Assembly (NCBI GenBank): GCA_041738285.1
Contig: JBGSQB010000208.1
Coordinates: 1-62,311, forward strand
DNA length: 62,311 nucleotides
Direction of reading: 5' to 3'
DNA from: SZUA-521 sp041738285
GTDB taxonomy: Bacteria > Pseudomonadota > Gammaproteobacteria > Pseudomonadales > Azotimanducaceae
The translations under genes and the position numbers were made by a program. The stretch's first letter is position 1. The number at the start of each line of letters is the position of its first letter. The notes under the pieces are model-generated. The model did no database searches and was not told the origin of the DNA. It saw nothing but the letters and a program-made list of their open reading frames with translations. Shown piece by piece: positions 26,065 through 33,894 of this stretch.

Positions 26065-27350
26065 GCCGCACTCCTCGAGGACAGGCGCACGGGTAGGGTC
26101 TTGATACTGTTGAGGAAGTTGGTGCGCATGCGGCGGGGCCCGCCGGTCACCTCGAGGTTCGGAAACCGTGCCAGCAGTTCTTCGAGCAGCACCGTGAGTT
26201 GGATTTCGGCCAGGCGCCATCCGATGCACAGGTGTTGACCGTAGCCGAACGAGAGATGGCGTGGACCTTCCCGGGTGACGTTGAAGGTATGCGCATCCGC
26301 CCACTTCTCTTCGTCGCGGTTGCCCGACATGTACCAAAGCGCAACTTTGTCGCCCTTCCTGATTGTGGTGCCACGCAGCGCGTAGTCGGCAACCGCGGTG
26401 CGCCGCATGTAGATGACGGGATGTACCCAGCGAATGATCTCGTCTACGGCGCCGGCAATGAGTGATGGATCCGCCAGTAACTTCCCCCGCTCGGCCGGGA
26501 ACTGCGACAGCGCGAGGGTGCCGCCGGAAATCGAGTTGCGCGTGGTCTCGTTGCCAGCAACGACGAGGAGCACGAATGCCGACAGATAGTCGGGCACGCT
26601 CATCGGCTCGCCGTTGACTTCCGTGTTGACCAACATGGTGATCAGGTCATTGCCGGGGCTCTCTTTGCGCGCGGCGTAGAGCTGCATTGCATACATCGCG
26701 AGGGACATCAAAGCCTGGGTGACGTGTTCGCGGGAGATTGAGATATCGGGGTCGTCACCACCGATGATTATGTTTGACCATTCGAACAGCTTGTGTCGGT
26801 CTTCCTGGGGTATTCCGAACAGCTCCGCCAGCATTTGAACCGGCAGTTCGGCGGCCACCGTGGAAACGAACTCGCACTCCTTCTCATCGTTCAGGCCCTC
26901 GAGAATGATGCGGGCGCGTTCGCGAATACGTGGAATCAGCGCGTCGAGTTTCTGCGGTGTGAAGCCCGGCGCCACCATCCGCCGGTGTTGGGTATGCGTC
27001 GGCGGATCCATCGTGATCATGCTGCGGCCACCCTCGAACTGCGAGAACTGCGTGTTGCGTTCCACCAGTTGCTCCATCGAGATGCCCTGGCGTACCGCAA
27101 TCATTTGCGGGCTCGGTAGTGTGATCCCGCCGAGGTGGCCGTCGCTGCTGAATATGTGGGGCAGCTTGGAGATGGCCTGGATGTCGTCGTATTTCGTGAT
27201 CGACCAGAATCCGGGTCCCTCCCAGGGCTCGGGACACCACGCGACCGGTTCCTCCGCGCGCAGCTTCGAGAAGACAGCGTGTACCTTGGCGTGGTCCTGA
27301 AACGTATCGGCGTAGGAGAGCGATAATCGGTCGTCTGCTGAGACAGGCAT
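26061..27350 (-). CDS. cytochrome P450
   Basis: A 429-residue soluble bacterial P450. The heme-ligand motif FGYGQHLCIG gives C375; the I-helix motif is VAGNETTRN; the K-helix ExxR is EIIRW. HTQHRRMVAPGF is the C-helix region. The overall pattern, with long N-terminus and NSIKTLPVRL ending, recalls CYP125/142-like enzymes that hydroxylate sterol or terpenoid chains; the substrate is not established. No ferredoxin or reductase gene is adjacent. Confidence 0.93.
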   Translation of the reverse strand: MPVSADDRLSLSYADTFQDHAKVHAVFSKLRAEEPVAWCPEPWEGPGFWSITKYDDIQAISKLPHIFSSDGHLGGITLPSPQMIAVRQGISMEQLVERNTQFSQFEGGRSMITMDPPTHTQHRRMVAPGFTPQKLDALIPRIRERARIILEGLNDEKECEFVSTVAAELPVQMLAELFGIPQEDRHKLFEWSNIIIGGDDPDISISREHVTQALMSLAMYAMQLYAARKESPGNDLITMLVNTEVNGEPMSVPDYLSAFVLLVVAGNETTRNSISGGTLALSQFPAERGKLLADPSLIAGAVDEIIRWVHPVIYMRRTAVADYALRGTTIRKGDKVALWYMSGNRDEEKWADAHTFNVTREGPRHLSFGYGQHLCIGWRLAEIQLTVLLEELLARFPNLEVTGGPRRMRTNFLNSIKTLPVRLSSRSAA

Positions 27351-27414
27351 GATGGTGGACGCGGTGGAATGGAGCGCAGTTGTTTAACCCGCGACCGCGC
27401 CGCGGTCAATACAC

Positions 27415-27792
27415 TCACCTTCGTTTGATGATGAGCACCTCATAGCGTCCGTTGGCGCCTACGAAGGAAGACCCGATCCATCCGGTGATGCTGACGATCA
27501 CGGCGCCGAACAGCGCGGCCCAGAATCCGGAGATCTGAAAATCGTCGAGCAGCGCCGCGACCAGCCCGAACGTGGCCGCGTTCACCACGAGCAGAAACAG
27601 TCCCAGCGTGACGAGTGTCAGGGGGAGGGTGAAGAACACGAGCAGTGGCCGCACTACCGCGTTGACGATACCGAGCCAGAAGGCAGCAAAGAGCAGCGTC
27701 CACATGCCGTCGATGTGAACGCCAGGCACCAGGGCCGCCGCCAGCCAGAGGCCCAGCGCGCTGATCAGGAGCCGAAGTAGGAAGCCTCTCAT
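27415..27792 (-). CDS. phage-holin-superfamily-IV-like small membrane protein
   Basis: A 125-residue protein with four hydrophobic segments (MRGFLLRLLISALGLWLAAA first), of the type named after mycobacterial phage holin IV but common on bacterial chromosomes. WLGIVNAVVRPLLVFFTLPLT is the typical loop. Its start overlaps the rfbD stop by four bases, so it is coupled to rhamnose synthesis genes. A lysis role is not implied. Confidence 0.82.
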   Translation of the reverse strand: MRGFLLRLLISALGLWLAAALVPGVHIDGMWTLLFAAFWLGIVNAVVRPLLVFFTLPLTLVTLGLFLLVVNAATFGLVAALLDDFQISGFWAALFGAVIVSITGWIGSSFVGANGRYEVLIIKRR

Positions 27793-28673
27793 GATCGACT
27801 CTCCCGAAGTTCGCTCAGTACGTGTGTGAGTTCAGTCTGCCAGGAAGGAATCGAAAGCCCCATACGTGTTAGACGCGTGCAGTCGAACAGGCTGTTCGCC
27901 GGTCGTGGTGCGCGGGCATTGAACTGAGCCGTCGCGATGGGAACGATCGCGGGCCGGTGTTCGGTCAGACCGAGGTTCATCGCTTCGTCGAAAATGGCGC
28001 ACGCAAACCCATGCCATGTAGTCGCTGGTGTGCTGCCGAAGTGCAGCACGCCGTCAGGGTGATCTCTGTGGCGCAGGAGGGCAAAGATGACATTGGCAAT
28101 TGATCGCGCCGAGCAGGGCGTGCCGTGCTGGTCGTCGACCACGCGCAGCGGCGAGTGGGAGGTGGCCAGACGCAGCATCGTTTTCACGAAGTTGTTTCCG
28201 GTTGCGCTGAACACCCAGCTCACGCGCAGGATCAGCGCTTGCGGACATGCGGCCGCCACTGCTCGTTCGCCATTGAGTTTTGATGCGCCGTACACGCTCG
28301 TCGGATTCGGCGTGTCTGACTCGCGATAACGCGAACGCGCGGTGCCGTCGAATACGTAATCCGTCGAAAGCTGCACGAAGCGCGCGCCGCAGCGAGCGGC
28401 AGCTGCCGCCAATGTGCCGGCGCCGCGTGCGTTGATTGCGTGAGCGTGCTCGGGCTCGTCCTCCGCCTTGTCCACGGCGGTGTAGGCAGCCGCGTTGACG
28501 ACGATTGTCGGCTGGTGCACTGACATCCATGCATCGATACCGGGTGAGTCGGCGAGGTTGAGTTGCGTAGAGGTTGGCGTGAGCAACTCGAATGCGCCAG
28601 CATCCGGATGCGTTCGCAGCGCGGTACCCACCTGTCCACTTGCGCCTGTGATCAGCAGCCGCTGCGCGGTCAT
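27789..28673 (-). CDS. rfbD: dTDP-4-dehydrorhamnose reductase
   Basis: A 294-residue short-chain-dehydrogenase-like enzyme that makes dTDP-L-rhamnose from dTDP-4-dehydro-L-rhamnose. The NAD(P)-binding motif TGASGQVG is at the N-terminus and the YxxxK pair is in YGASKLNGE near residue 131. It overlaps rfbC upstream and the holin-like gene downstream by four bases each. rfbA and rfbB are not in the window. Confidence 0.92.
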   Translation of the reverse strand: MTAQRLLITGASGQVGTALRTHPDAGAFELLTPTSTQLNLADSPGIDAWMSVHQPTIVVNAAAYTAVDKAEDEPEHAHAINARGAGTLAAAAARCGARFVQLSTDYVFDGTARSRYRESDTPNPTSVYGASKLNGERAVAAACPQALILRVSWVFSATGNNFVKTMLRLATSHSPLRVVDDQHGTPCSARSIANVIFALLRHRDHPDGVLHFGSTPATTWHGFACAIFDEAMNLGLTEHRPAIVPIATAQFNARAPRPANSLFDCTRLTRMGLSIPSWQTELTHVLSELRESRS

Positions 28674-29209
28674 GGCTTCAGAAATTCCTTCAGCGTCGGA
28701 TTCGCGACGTCACGTTTCGATAAGATCGGATGCTCAACCGGCCAGTCGATGGCGAGCTGCTCATCATTCCAGGCAATGCCGCGTTCATCGTCGGGATGAT
28801 AGAAGTCCGTGCATTTGTACTCGAAGTCGGCGGTCTCGCTCAGCACACAGAAGCCGTGTGCGTAGCCCGGTGGAATGTACAGTTGATGGTGGTTGGTGTC
28901 GCTGAGCTCGACACCCACCCATTGGCCGAATGTTCTGGAGTTTGGGTCGATGTCGGCGGCCACGTCGAAGACGCTGCCGTGCGCCACTCGCACGAGTTTG
29001 CCCTGGGGATGACGCATCTGTACGTGCAGACCGCGCAGCACGCCGCGGGCCGAGCGCGAGTGATTGTCCTGCACGAAGGTATCGGGAAGCAGCGGATGCT
29101 TGGCGAAGCGCTCCTGGTGCCAGGTCTCGAGAAAGAACCCACGTGCGTCGCCGAACACACGCGGTTCGACGATCACGACGCCGGGCAGGTCGGTTTCGAT
29201 GACATTCAC
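28670..29209 (-). CDS. rfbC: dTDP-4-dehydrorhamnose 3,5-epimerase
   Basis: A 179-residue cupin enzyme. FVQDNHSRSARGVLRGLH is the conserved substrate-binding and catalytic strand; YIPPGYAHGFCVLS and the DFYHPDDERGIAWND stretch are also typical. It is the first gene of a coupled rfbC-rfbD-holin-like set and is divergent from the Baeyer-Villiger monooxygenase. Confidence 0.94.
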   Translation of the reverse strand: MNVIETDLPGVVIVEPRVFGDARGFFLETWHQERFAKHPLLPDTFVQDNHSRSARGVLRGLHVQMRHPQGKLVRVAHGSVFDVAADIDPNSRTFGQWVGVELSDTNHHQLYIPPGYAHGFCVLSETADFEYKCTDFYHPDDERGIAWNDEQLAIDWPVEHPILSKRDVANPTLKEFLKP

Positions 29210-29292
29210 CGGTGCGTCCCCTGATGGTGTCCCGCCGGAATGGCGTATCCTTCGTGCATCTAAAGGTACTTCAGTAGCTGGGGGCAGGTCTC

Positions 29293-30894
29293 ATGGGGGA
29301 GCAGACGAAACTCGATGCAGTCATCGTAGGGGCCGGATTTGCCGGCGTGTACATGCTGCACCGATTGAAGAAGCTGGGCTTGACCGCCCGGGTGTTCGAA
29401 GCGGGCGGCGGCATCGGCGGTACCTGGTACTGGAACCGATATCCTGGCGCCCGATGCGACATCGAGAGCATGGAGTACTCCTATCAGTTCTCCAACGAGC
29501 TCCAGCAGGAGTGGAATTGGAGTGAACGGTACGCAACCCAGCCGGAGATCCTGCGCTATATCAATCATGTCGCGGACAAATTCGACCTGCGTGGCGACAT
29601 GCAATTCAACACCCGTGTGCAAAGCGCGCACTACGACGAGGTCGAGCGCCGCTGGCAGGTAACGACCAGTGCGGGTACGGTTTCGGCGCGTTACTGCGTG
29701 ATGGCAACGGGTTGTTTGTCGTGTGCCAACCGGCCCGACTTTCCCGGCCTCGACTCGTTCAAGGGCGACTGGTATCACACCGGCGCGTGGCCGCATGAGG
29801 GGGTCGATTTCACCGGCAAGAAGGTGGGGGTGATCGGTACCGGGTCGTCCGCGATTCAGTCCATTCCGCTGATCGCGCGGCAGGCCAGACATCTGTACGT
29901 CTTCCAGCGCACGCCGAACTACTCCATACCGGCGCACAACGGGCCGCTCGATCCCGCGCGCGTGGCGCAGATCAAGGCCGACTATCCCGCGTTTCGTAAG
30001 GAAAACTGGACCCACGGATTCGGGGCCAATTTCAGGGATTCCACCGCGCTTGCGAGCGAGGCGACGGCGGAGGAACTGCAGGCGGAGTACGAAGCGCGCT
30101 GGGCGGCCGGCGGCCTTGCCTTTCTCGGCGGTTTCGCCGACCTCGTGTTCGATCCAAAGTCGAATCAGACCGCCGCCGATTTCTTGCGCCAGAAGATTCG
30201 ATCTGTCGTCAAAGATCCTGACATCGCAGCCACGCTGTCGCCCACGACGATGGTTGGGTGCAAGCGACTGTGTGTCGACACCGGCTACTATGAAACGTAC
30301 AACCGCGATAACGTCTCCCTGGTGGACGTGAGCAAGTCGACCATCGAGCGCATCGACGCGAGCGGCCTCACGGTGAACGGTCGGCACTTCGAGCTCGATG
30401 CCCTTGTGTTTGCAACGGGTTTCGACGCAATGACCGGCGCGTTGTCGCGCATCGACATCCGCGGCCGCAACGGCGAACGACTGAACGATACATGGGCCGA
30501 AGGCCCGCGCACGTATCTGGGCCTGAGCGTCGCTGGCTTTCCGAACCTGTTCACTGTAACGGGCCCGGGCAGTCCTTCGGTGCTGTCGAATATGCTGCCT
30601 TCAATCGAACAACACGTCGACTGGATCGCCGATTGCATCGACTATCTCGATGCCAGACAGATTGCGGCCATCGAAGCGAGCGAAACAGCGCAGGAGGCAT
30701 GGGGCACTCATGTCAACGAGGTCGCGAACACGTCGATCTATCCGACCTGCAACTCCTGGTATCTGGGCGCCAACGTACCGGGTAAGCCGCGGGTCTTCAT
30801 GCCCTATCTCGGTGTGCCGACGTATGTGGAGAAGTGCAGGCAGGTTGCGGCCAACGACTACGAAGGATTCGAGAAAGTGTCATTGAGGGGATAG
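29293..30894 (+). CDS. Baeyer-Villiger-type flavin monooxygenase
   Basis: A 533-residue FAD- and NADPH-dependent monooxygenase. Rossmann motifs are GAGFAG (FAD, about residue 14) and GTGSSA (NADPH, about 184). Between them FKGDWYHTGAWP fits the type I Baeyer-Villiger fingerprint FxGxxxHTxxWP. It should convert a ketone into an ester or lactone. With the P450, epoxide hydrolase and FadD-like ligase it supports a picture of oxidative degradation of cyclic or terpenoid compounds, although these genes are not one operon. It ends six bases before the stop of the convergent gene. Confidence 0.93.
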   Translation: MGEQTKLDAVIVGAGFAGVYMLHRLKKLGLTARVFEAGGGIGGTWYWNRYPGARCDIESMEYSYQFSNELQQEWNWSERYATQPEILRYINHVADKFDLRGDMQFNTRVQSAHYDEVERRWQVTTSAGTVSARYCVMATGCLSCANRPDFPGLDSFKGDWYHTGAWPHEGVDFTGKKVGVIGTGSSAIQSIPLIARQARHLYVFQRTPNYSIPAHNGPLDPARVAQIKADYPAFRKENWTHGFGANFRDSTALASEATAEELQAEYEARWAAGGLAFLGGFADLVFDPKSNQTAADFLRQKIRSVVKDPDIAATLSPTTMVGCKRLCVDTGYYETYNRDNVSLVDVSKSTIERIDASGLTVNGRHFELDALVFATGFDAMTGALSRIDIRGRNGERLNDTWAEGPRTYLGLSVAGFPNLFTVTGPGSPSVLSNMLPSIEQHVDWIADCIDYLDARQIAAIEASETAQEAWGTHVNEVANTSIYPTCNSWYLGANVPGKPRVFMPYLGVPTYVEKCRQVAANDYEGFEKVSLRG

Positions 30895-30900
30895 TCGCGG

Positions 30901-32169
30901 CTACCCGGTCTGGGTAAACACCGGCCAGCGGTCGACGATGCGGCCGTCGTCGACCACCAACAGGTCGCCGAACTGCAGCATGACGTGCTCGCTCTGAGTC
31001 GGTCTCAGGAACACGTAGTCGTCAACCGCAAGATCGACCGACGTTGAGGTCGAGAGCGGCTCCTGATTCGTGCTGTGATACAGCGGCTCCGCGATGCCCT
31101 TGGGCGATTCGTAGCGCGCTTTCCAATAGCCACCGTAGATGAAATGCAGCCGTGCGAGGTTCGGGTTCCAGAGCTGCAGCACCTTGGCGAACCAAGGATC
31201 GCCGGGCGCTTTCAACTCGTCGTATCGTTTGAGTACCGGTGTCGCGATGTACAGCGCCGGCTCGTGGTCAGCAAGATGACTGGTGTCGAAATCCGTCGGC
31301 TTGACGACACCAGAACCCGCCGACAGATCGTTCATGGTGCGATCGTGCTCGTACAGCGCGAGGGTATGACTACCTGCGCCGTTGCGGGTGAGTTTGTCGA
31401 TATCGAGGTTGGCATCGACCGCCCGGGCGCGATCTACGAACGCAGTGTAGCGGCGCAGCGCATCGACTACGGGCGGGTCCGTGACTGCGGTTGCACCCGT
31501 CAAGTGAGGCTCGTAGCCCATGAACCCTGCGAACTCGAGATGCTCGCGATCTGATGCGATGGTCGCGAGCAGCGGGTCGAGCGACTCGGGGTCCCACAGT
31601 CCCCCGCGGTGCAGGCCAACGTCGATCTCGACGTTCAACCGCAACCGGATGCCCTTGGCGCGCGCGACCTGATGGTACTGCAGCAGGCGTTCGTGAGAAT
31701 CGATCAACCATTGCAGCTGCCGCGCAGGATCGAAAGTGGTCGCCCCCAGTCGGTCGTAGAACAACTGCATCGCGTGGACTGGCAGCGGCTTGCCGATCAA
31801 CACGTCGGAAGCGGGGAACTGGGTCGCCACTTCGTTCATGAACGGGCGATGGAACACCATCAGCGCATTCGTCTTAGCACGCTGCATGACATGTCGCAGC
31901 AGCGGCACCGACGGCAGCGACTTCACCACGACTCGATAGGTCCGATCGGAACCAACGGATGCCGCGAGTCGATCGACGTTTCGATTCATTCGGGCGATAT
32001 CGATCACCATCACGGGATGACCGGGCCCGTCGCGCCGGAGCAGATCGTTGAGGGCGCTGAAATACGCATCGTGGTTTGCGCCTTGATCGTCTGGTCGCCA
32101 CAGCACGACGGAGCCCGCCGCGAGCGCCGCGATTCCGGCCGTCCCCATCAGTACGCTGCGACGCTTCAT
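30901..32169 (-). CDS. exported PLP-dependent amino acid deaminase/aldolase-like protein
   Basis: A 422-residue protein of the alanine racemase N-terminal-domain fold, similar to D-threonine aldolase or D-serine dehydratase. K83 in VVVKSLP is the likely PLP lysine. LNVEIDVGLHRGG and the late SEHVMLQFGD stretch match the family; the latter may hold metal ligands. The N-terminus MKRRSVLMGTAGIAALAAGS looks like a signal anchor or Tat-like signal, unusual for a PLP enzyme. It starts within the ATGA overlap of the FAD oxidase gene. Confidence 0.82.
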   Translation of the reverse strand: MKRRSVLMGTAGIAALAAGSVVLWRPDDQGANHDAYFSALNDLLRRDGPGHPVMVIDIARMNRNVDRLAASVGSDRTYRVVVKSLPSVPLLRHVMQRAKTNALMVFHRPFMNEVATQFPASDVLIGKPLPVHAMQLFYDRLGATTFDPARQLQWLIDSHERLLQYHQVARAKGIRLRLNVEIDVGLHRGGLWDPESLDPLLATIASDREHLEFAGFMGYEPHLTGATAVTDPPVVDALRRYTAFVDRARAVDANLDIDKLTRNGAGSHTLALYEHDRTMNDLSAGSGVVKPTDFDTSHLADHEPALYIATPVLKRYDELKAPGDPWFAKVLQLWNPNLARLHFIYGGYWKARYESPKGIAEPLYHSTNQEPLSTSTSVDLAVDDYVFLRPTQSEHVMLQFGDLLVVDDGRIVDRWPVFTQTG

Positions 32170-33536
32170 GTCGAGATACCGAACAGTTGTTTCAAGTGAG
32201 CATTGAGCAGACGACCCTGTGGGTCGAGTGATTCCCTGATCGCGCGAAACTCATCGAGCCTCGGGTACAGCACCTTCAACTGAGGATACCCGAGGCTGTG
32301 TACCTTGCCCCAATGGGGCCGCCCCTCGTACTTCCAGAAGATCGGTTCGATGGCGTCGAAGTAGGGCCGGTAGTCGAAGCGTGCGTCACGATGGATGGAG
32401 ATGGATGCGCGCGCTCCGCCATTGAACATGCTGAGCCACACATCGTCGCCGTGGACATAGCGATATTCGAGCGGAAACACGACGTCGATGTTGTCATCGC
32501 TGATCTTCTTCAGAATCTCACGCAGGCACGCGGCGCCTGCTTCGATGGGCACCGAGTACTCCATCTCGTTGAATCTATAATTCCTGACATTGGCGAGGAT
32601 CTTGTACGACGCATCTACGACGGGCTCATCCGGTGGTGTGTCGGCAACTGCCGCGTCGATGATGGCCTGTCGCGCCATGGGCGGCACGTTCTGCATGGAG
32701 CGCATCAGATCATCGAATGCAGCGGCCTCCTCGACCGGTACCGGCGGGTTGTGGATTGGTTCGTCGGTCTCCTCGATTGCGAGTACGCTTGCGAACTTCG
32801 AGTGGGTGAGCGGAAACATCTCGAAATGGCGGTGAGCGCGCGCATTCTCTTCGAACGTCTCCAACACCTCTTCCGTGGGTTGTATCCAACTGCGTTCCTT
32901 CAGCCGATACGCGGCGCGCGTCTGCATGCGAACCTGGGTGACGAAGCCGAGTGCGCCGACCGACACTTGCGCTGCGCGAAACAGCGCCTGGTCTTTCGTG
33001 GCGTCGATTTCGTGCACCTTGCCATCGACCGTGACGAGTCGAATCGCCATCGTCTGTGCGGATAGCGAACTCAAAGTGTAACCGGTGCCGTGCGTGCCGG
33101 TTGCGATTGCACCGGCCAGGGTCTGCCGATCGATATCCGGCAGATTGTTGAGCGCGTGGCCGATCGCTTCCAGTACCGGTCCGGTTTCCGACAGTCGTGT
33201 GCCAGCACCGAAAGTCGCCGAGTCGGCGTCATGCTGGATCAGTCCCGCGAGCCGATCGAGTACAACGAGGTGACCGTCGGTGGGCACCAGAGGACTGAAC
33301 GAATGGCCCGCACCCACGGCGCGCAGCGCACCTCGAGATTCTTTCAGAAACGCCTGTAGCGATTCTTCGCTCGTGGGAGAGAACCGAGCCGTGGGTGTAC
33401 TCGACTGTCCCCCAGACCAGTTGCGCCATGGCAGCTTTGGCATCGGCGCCGTCACAGCCTGACCGCGGCTGGCAAGCAGCGCCGCGCCAGCCGCCATCGA
33501 TCGAGCCAGGAGTGACCGACGGGTCATACCTTTCAC
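32166..33536 (-). CDS. FAD-linked sugar-lactone oxidase family protein, Tat-exported
   Basis: A 456-residue flavoprotein of the D-arabinono-1,4-lactone/L-gulonolactone oxidase family. The FAD-binding PCMH domain contains RAVGAGHSFSP and GTHGTGYTLSS; the C-terminal ALO domain ends with RPHWGKVHSL, where HWGK is diagnostic. The N-terminus MTRRSLLARSMAAGAAL has a twin-arginine signal. GTG at 33536 overlaps the cytochrome stop as GTGA and is preferred to the ATG at 33527. Electrons from the flavin could pass to the adjacent cytochrome c; this is inference from gene order. Confidence 0.88.
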   Translation of the reverse strand: MKGMTRRSLLARSMAAGAALLASRGQAVTAPMPKLPWRNWSGGQSSTPTARFSPTSEESLQAFLKESRGALRAVGAGHSFSPLVPTDGHLVVLDRLAGLIQHDADSATFGAGTRLSETGPVLEAIGHALNNLPDIDRQTLAGAIATGTHGTGYTLSSLSAQTMAIRLVTVDGKVHEIDATKDQALFRAAQVSVGALGFVTQVRMQTRAAYRLKERSWIQPTEEVLETFEENARAHRHFEMFPLTHSKFASVLAIEETDEPIHNPPVPVEEAAAFDDLMRSMQNVPPMARQAIIDAAVADTPPDEPVVDASYKILANVRNYRFNEMEYSVPIEAGAACLREILKKISDDNIDVVFPLEYRYVHGDDVWLSMFNGGARASISIHRDARFDYRPYFDAIEPIFWKYEGRPHWGKVHSLGYPQLKVLYPRLDEFRAIRESLDPQGRLLNAHLKQLFGIST

Positions 33537-33883
33537 GATGTCGGTGCTCCGTCGGTCATGAAACGGATGAACGCGCGGAAGTCCTCGCGTTCGCAGTCCA
33601 TGCAGTATCCAAGTGGCGGCATGTTGTTGAGCCCTTCGATGGTGTGCAGCAGGAGCGTCTCTTCGCCCTGGACGAGGCGTTCGGCCCAGGCGACTTTATC
33701 GCCCATGCGCGGCGCGCCGCCTTCGCCATCGACGTGGCACATCGCGCAGGTACGCGACCAGCGCGCGATGCCGTCAGCGCTGATGCGTGCATCAGCGAAC
33801 GGTACTGGTTGTCGTACGGCCGTGTCTGAGTCGCCACAGCCGCACAACAGACACGCCAGCAAGGCGACGACGGTCAGGCGCAT
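33533..33883 (-). CDS. cytochrome c5-like lipoprotein
   Basis: A 116-residue c-type cytochrome. A lipobox-like LCGC (C16) suggests membrane anchoring in the periplasm. The heme motif is CAMCH, and NNMPPLGYCMDCEREDF carries the methionine ligand and the two extra cysteines typical of cytochrome c5. GAGGAG eight bases upstream fixes the ATG at 33883. It is coupled to the FAD oxidase gene and follows the TonB receptor after 11 bases. Confidence 0.88.
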   Translation of the reverse strand: MRLTVVALLACLLCGCGDSDTAVRQPVPFADARISADGIARWSRTCAMCHVDGEGGAPRMGDKVAWAERLVQGEETLLLHTIEGLNNMPPLGYCMDCEREDFRAFIRFMTDGAPTS

Positions 33884-33894
33884 GGTGCCGCTCC

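Noticed and set aside
27415..27792. Prophage remnant because of the holin-like protein
   Set aside because: This family is common on chromosomes, no other phage gene is near and it is coupled to rhamnose synthesis genes.
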